DNA of 8,988 nt, taken from the NCBI GenBank assembly GCA_043760535.1, contig JAYUOV010000275.1, positions 1-8,988 on the forward strand, in the 5' to 3' direction. The notes below the pieces were generated by a model that worked only from the letters and a program-made list of their open reading frames with translations, had not been told where the DNA came from and ran no database searches. The DNA is from JAZKFT01 sp043760535. GTDB lineage: Bacteria; Bacteroidota; Bacteroidia; Chitinophagales; Chitinophagaceae. The position numbers were made by a program, and so were the translations under genes. Position 1 is the stretch's first letter. Each line of letters opens with the position of its first letter. This document shows, piece by piece, positions 6,187-8,988 of the stretch.

Positions 6187-6621
6187 TTAATGTGGTCTAG
6201 CTACAACTGAGTCAAAACCAAAGATGGGCATCTCTTCGCCACGGTGGCAGGTATAGCAGTTTACTACCTGCATTTTCATGTGTTCGGTTCGCTTTACGCC
6301 AAAATATTTTTCGTTTATGCTGTAGGTTAATTCTATCATTCTTCTGGCATCTTCTTTGTGCCGGGATGCGCTGTCGGCTGCAAAGTCCAATTCGCCGAAA
6401 CGGGCTTTATTTTCGGCATGGCAGTAATTGCATGTTACTTTTAACGAAGCACAGAAGAAATCCATTTGTTTATACAGGTCTTCCTGGCTAATGTCTTTCG
6501 GCATCACTTTCAGGTTCTTTGTCTTTTCGTCTTTCTTTTTATTTTGCTGTGCAAAAATGGAAAGGGTAAGGCACAACAGAATAAAAGCAGCTGTTGTAAT
6601 TATTGTTTTTTTGTGGTTCAC
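6187..6621 (-). CDS. Exported dihaem c-type cytochrome (short reaction-centre cytochrome family)
   Basis: The product is 144 residues with a signal peptide (MNHKKTIITTAAFILLCLTLSIFAQ), so it acts in the periplasm. Two haem-attachment motifs are seen, CNYCH (64-68) and CYTCHRGEE (122-130). Each is preceded by a helix with a Met that can serve as axial ligand (Met53 and Met95), the arrangement of the photosynthetic reaction-centre cytochrome family. KNLKVMPKDISQEDLYKQM (36-53) is the usual lead-in. These short non-photosynthetic versions are presumed electron carriers; the partner is unknown. I chose the GTG at 6621 over the upstream ATG at 6720 because the extra 33 residues would bury the signal peptide, and because a likely promoter lies between the two. 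A terminator-like hairpin follows the gene. Confidence 0.85.
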   Translation of the reverse strand: MNHKKTIITTAAFILLCLTLSIFAQQNKKKDEKTKNLKVMPKDISQEDLYKQMDFFCASLKVTCNYCHAENKARFGELDFAADSASRHKEDARRMIELTYSINEKYFGVKRTEHMKMQVVNCYTCHRGEEMPIFGFDSVVARPH

Positions 6622-6668
6622 TATATTAAGTTCAATTTTACGATTTATGCAGTTGTCTTGGTTAATGT

Positions 6669-6703
6669 CAAATATTAATAAAAACCTAAAAAAACTTTTA
6701 CAA
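6669..6703 (-). promoter_or_regulatory. Candidate promoter of the cytochrome gene
   Basis: On the minus strand, TTG (6703-6701) is followed after 23 nt by TAATATTTG (6677-6669), a TAnnTTTG-like element with one extra base. Transcription would start near 6662, about 40 nt before the GTG at 6621. That supports the shorter start for this gene. Confidence 0.35.
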
Positions 6704-6847
6704 TAATCACTTTTAACCATATTTAATAGAGCAGTTGTAATTGCCCAACTAATTGCTATTAAAATTGTTATGAAGATGTTTTACAAAGATATTTACCACT
6801 TTGCTTTATCCAGCCACTGTTTTTTTTATTGTTACAGCCACATAGCA

Positions 6848-6882
6848 TTGCATATTTAGTAAAATTAATTAATCTACTTTTA
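6848..6882 (+). promoter_or_regulatory. Weak candidate promoter of the gene at 6914
   Basis: TTG at 6848-6850 and TACTTTTA at 6875-6882 (one mismatch to TAnnTTTG) are separated by 24 nt, slightly long for the type. The rest of the divergent region 6704-6913 is A/T-rich and shows no other clear structure. Confidence 0.25.
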
Positions 6883-6913
6883 AATATCATCCAAAACATT
6901 CTCTTATATCATC

Positions 6914-7747
6914 ATGGTTCAAGCTTATAATTTTCTTGCCGCTTGGCAATTATTTCCAGAAAAATGCACTTATGAACAAGGCATGGCGCCCAAAAGTGGC
7001 AATTACAAAATTGATTCCGTTAATAATGGTCATGCATTGGCCATTAGTATTAATTGGGTAAGCCTCGATAGTGAGGCTTTCTACACCCAATATATTGTGG
7101 TACCCGATGGGCAGCCACAGCCATTCGAAAATATAGAAATAGCAGATACGGTGCAATGCACTATCATCAATGCATCTAACATTACTACTTTGTTTTTTAA
7201 GAACCAAATGCAAGTGTTAGAAGTAGTAATAGAAATAATGCCCAACGGATATTTAAAGCTTACGCAAAAAGGGCAAAAGCCCAATGGCCAGCCATTTACC
7301 AATATAGAAATTTACCACAAGCAATTAAGTGTATTACCCTACGCCAGCAGCGTGGGTAGTGTGGCCATACGCCCTACCAAAGAAGGCGTAATAAAGCACA
7401 AAGCACTTAGTGCCATGGAAGAGCAGACCGAAATGCAGCTAGACCAGATAAGGGCACAGATAGAACTGCTGGCAAAGCAGGCCACCGAAATAAGAAAACG
7501 ACGAGAATTGAGTTTGGTGGTGTACGGGGCCAAGCTCACTTTTAAGCCACAAATAGGCCAAACGTATCACCTTTACGAAAAGAACGATGGCAGCCATTTA
7601 CTAAGCCTGGTAGCACCAGAAGAGTGGGGTGGCAGCGGCCCTTTTAAGCAGTTCGTGGCTTCTGTACGTTTACTGGCCGATCATACTTGGCGAGAACTGG
7701 ACCGAACCAAAAAGAAACCAACTTTTGACGATATTGATTTTGAATAA
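6914..7747 (+). CDS. Fusion protein: lipocalin-like domain plus DUF2452 domain
   Basis: The single 277-residue frame joins two units. Residues 1-137 resemble a lipocalin-like beta-barrel: FLAAWQLFPEKCTYEQG (7-23), then PKSGNYKID, VVPDGQPQPFENIEIADT (62-79), and PNGQPFTNIEIYHK (123-136). Residues 139-262 are a DUF2452 domain: LPYASSVGSVAIRPTKEG (141-158), AMEEQTEMQLDQIRAQIELL (167-186), then LYEKNDGSHLLSLVAPEEWG (220-239) and FVASVRLLADHTWREL (247-262). DUF2452 has no known function and is usually a stand-alone protein. There is no signal peptide, so a cytoplasmic location is expected. The motifs of both units are intact in one frame, so this looks like a true fusion. The end is acidic (FDDIDFE). 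It converges on the PAP2 gene with an 8-bp gap. Confidence 0.8.
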   Translation: MVQAYNFLAAWQLFPEKCTYEQGMAPKSGNYKIDSVNNGHALAISINWVSLDSEAFYTQYIVVPDGQPQPFENIEIADTVQCTIINASNITTLFFKNQMQVLEVVIEIMPNGYLKLTQKGQKPNGQPFTNIEIYHKQLSVLPYASSVGSVAIRPTKEGVIKHKALSAMEEQTEMQLDQIRAQIELLAKQATEIRKRRELSLVVYGAKLTFKPQIGQTYHLYEKNDGSHLLSLVAPEEWGGSGPFKQFVASVRLLADHTWRELDRTKKKPTFDDIDFE

Positions 7748-7755
7748 CCCTGTTT

Positions 7756-8379
7756 TTATTCTAACGAAAATTGCTTTTTCTTTTGGCTAAAAAATGGTTT
7801 ATTTAGAAAGCCCGACTTTAGTATGTTATTAGTGCCTAAAAAAAACAGCCATGCAAAAATGCTGCCGATGATGCCACCACAAACCACATCTAGCGGAAAG
7901 TGCTTGCCCACATATACTTGTGCATAGCAAATGGCCGAAGCCCATGCAAACAGCCACCACCATGGCTTTTCGGTTATTTTTCGTATGGTTAAAAAAAGAA
8001 ACATGGCCATTGCAAAATGATTAACTGCATGATTACTGGGAAAGCTATACTTACCACCACATCCGGTAAGCATTCTTACGGTTGCCGACGTTTGTTCATC
8101 CCAGCAGGGTCTTAATCTGTTAATCCATGGCTTTAAAATTTGGGCAGAAATAGTGTCGGTAATACACACCAATAATAGTAACATGGCTATTATGGCCACT
8201 CCCTTTTGGCGGTAGTTTTTTACCAACCAAAAAATTAAAAACAGGTATAAAGGAGCCCAGTTAATAGGGTTGCGTAATAGGGGCATTATAAAATCCAATA
8301 TAGAATTTGCCCATAACTGGTTTATATGGTTTTGCACTACCCTGTCTTGTTCTATAATTTTTTGCAACCAGCTTTCCAT
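7756..8379 (-). CDS. PAP2-family membrane phosphatase
   Basis: The 207-residue integral membrane protein carries the three PAP2 signatures: KPWINRLRP (Lys83...Arg90-Pro91), YSFPSNHAVNHF (Ser115, His117) and QVYVGKHFPLD (His160, Asp164). The Arg normally heading the third motif is Gln154. Membrane segments lie near 42-54, 60-80, 120-133, 139-155 and 165-183. PAP2 enzymes remove phosphate from phosphatidic acid, undecaprenyl pyrophosphate or similar lipids at the outer face of the inner membrane; the substrate cannot be told here. The ATG at 8379 gives the normal family N-terminus (MESWLQKIIEQDR...INQLWAN). A longer frame would need a TTG at 8439 and 20 unusual residues. It is divergent from the acyltransferase gene, which suggests related lipid roles. 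Confidence 0.9.
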   Translation of the reverse strand: MESWLQKIIEQDRVVQNHINQLWANSILDFIMPLLRNPINWAPLYLFLIFWLVKNYRQKGVAIIAMLLLLVCITDTISAQILKPWINRLRPCWDEQTSATVRMLTGCGGKYSFPSNHAVNHFAMAMFLFLTIRKITEKPWWWLFAWASAICYAQVYVGKHFPLDVVCGGIIGSIFAWLFFLGTNNILKSGFLNKPFFSQKKKQFSLE

Positions 8380-8501
8380 GTTTGCAAATAACAGAGGCAG
8401 TATTACTACAGTGTTTATTTTGTGTGAAGCTTCTGACAATAAATGATGAAGGAATTATGAATATGGCTACAGCCTTTACATATACCGCTTTTAGTGTACT
8501 G

Positions 8502-8533
8502 TTGTAGTTTTAAATACCATTGGTATATCTTTA
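8502..8533 (+). promoter_or_regulatory. Candidate promoter of the acyltransferase gene
   Basis: TTG (8502-8504), 21 nt, then TATCTTTA (8526-8533), one mismatch to TAnnTTTG. The spacing suits the Bacteroidota primary sigma factor. Transcription would begin near 8540, about 15 nt before the ATG at 8555. Confidence 0.4.
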
Positions 8534-8554
8534 ATTTTAAGTAGAAAATTTGTT

Positions 8555-8988
8555 ATGATAAGATGGCTTTGCAAAACAATTATTAAGCTCAGCGGCTGGA
8601 AGGTGGATGAAACCATGCCGATAGCAATGAAGAAGTGCCTGGTAATAGCAGCACCGCACACCACCAACTGGGATTTCTGGTATTGTATGGCAGCATTTCG
8701 TATTTACCGGTTAAAAATCAGGTTTACGGTAAAAAAGGAATGGATGAAATTTCCTTATACTATTTTAATGAAACCACTTGGTGGTATTGGTATAGACCGT
8801 ACGCCAAAAATCGCTGGCGAAGAACGCATTAGCCATACCGATGCCATGATTAATTTGTTTGATGCCCACCAGGAATTGATTATTGTATTTACTCCAGAAG
8901 GTACTCGCAGTAAGGTTGTAAAATGGAAAACTGGTTTTTATCATGTAGCCGTAGGTGCTGGCATACCCATTTGCTTGGCCTATGCAGA
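8555..8988 (+). CDS. Glycerolipid/1-acylglycerol-3-phosphate acyltransferase family protein (partial, 3' end missing)
   Basis: The frame from the ATG at 8555 (MIRWLCKTIIKLSGWKVDE) stays open to the window end, giving 144 residues of a protein probably near 190-200 long. It contains the acyltransferase motif PHTTNWDF with HxxxxD (His35...Asp40), the substrate-side segment KPLGGIGIDR (73-82) and FTPEGTRS (112-119) with the phosphate-binding EGTR. It then runs into KTGFYHVAVGAGIPICLAYA, also typical. Such enzymes move a fatty acyl group to a lysophospholipid or glycerophosphate at the cytoplasmic side of the membrane; this short soluble-looking subgroup has no firm substrate. It is divergent from the PAP2 phosphatase gene, with about 175 bp between the starts. 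Confidence 0.88.
   Translation, partial: MIRWLCKTIIKLSGWKVDETMPIAMKKCLVIAAPHTTNWDFWYCMAAFRIYRLKIRFTVKKEWMKFPYTILMKPLGGIGIDRTPKIAGEERISHTDAMINLFDAHQELIIVFTPEGTRSKVVKWKTGFYHVAVGAGIPICLAYA

Noticed and set aside
6428..6706. Plus-strand open frames opposite the cytochrome gene
   Set aside because: Phe/Leu/Cys-rich shadows of the A-rich cytochrome coding strand, with no family features.
6622..6720. Longer cytochrome start at the ATG at 6720
   Set aside because: It adds 33 residues before a good signal peptide and lies upstream of the candidate promoter at 6669-6703.
8380..8439. Longer PAP2 start at a TTG at 8439
   Set aside because: The ATG at 8379 gives the usual family N-terminus; the extra 20 residues have no family support.
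8635..8832. Plus-strand open frame of 65 codons
   Set aside because: It is out of frame with, and lies inside, the acyltransferase frame from 8555, which carries HxxxxD and EGTR motifs.

Overview
The window looks like a chromosomal stretch from a Bacteroidota bacterium, probably near Chitinophagales/Sphingobacteriales. This rests on AT-rich DNA, start codons preceded by A/T-rich leaders without clear Shine-Dalgarno sites, several matches to the TTG...TAnnTTTG promoter type, and family content: SDR-type threonine dehydrogenase, a DUF2452 protein, DUF2130 and the short reaction-centre-type dihaem cytochrome. The family calls come from recognising motifs, not from database searches. I see no phage, plasmid, CRISPR, tRNA or rRNA genes.

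Layout. Positions 1-714 hold the 3' part of an SDR L-threonine 3-dehydrogenase gene. Positions 715-883 are a low-complexity intergenic region with a long imperfect hairpin that ends just before a small SET-domain gene (884-1288). That gene converges, 13 bp apart, on a minus-strand secreted protein (1302-2453) with metallohydrolase-like motifs. Upstream of the secreted gene on the same strand is a bestrophin-family channel gene (2605-3378). It is cut by an in-frame TAG, with its conserved tail still readable to 2500. Divergent from it is a two-gene plus-strand unit: a DUF6498-like membrane protein (3512-4141) and a zinc-knuckle/coiled-coil/DUF2130 protein (4150-5397).

Positions 5404-5519 hold a compact element with ~20-nt imperfect terminal inverted repeats, MITE- or terminator-like. 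It sits between the DUF2130 gene and a convergent unrecognised small gene (5543-5911). Next come a minus-strand exported dihaem cytochrome c (6187-6621, GTG start), a plus-strand lipocalin-like/DUF2452 fusion (6914-7747), a convergent PAP2 phosphatase (7756-8379, minus), and the 5' part of a divergent glycerolipid acyltransferase gene (8555 to the window end).

How they work together. Most genes are single units or pairs in alternating orientation, so there is no large operon. The PAP2 phosphatase and the acyltransferase share a divergent promoter region and may both act on membrane lipids or isoprenoid carriers. The DUF6498/DUF2130 pair is the only tight co-directional unit. I found no convincing new multi-gene system. 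The oddities most worth a second look are the interrupted bestrophin gene, the two intergenic inverted-repeat elements, the lipocalin/DUF2452 fusion and the secreted HxxE protein.
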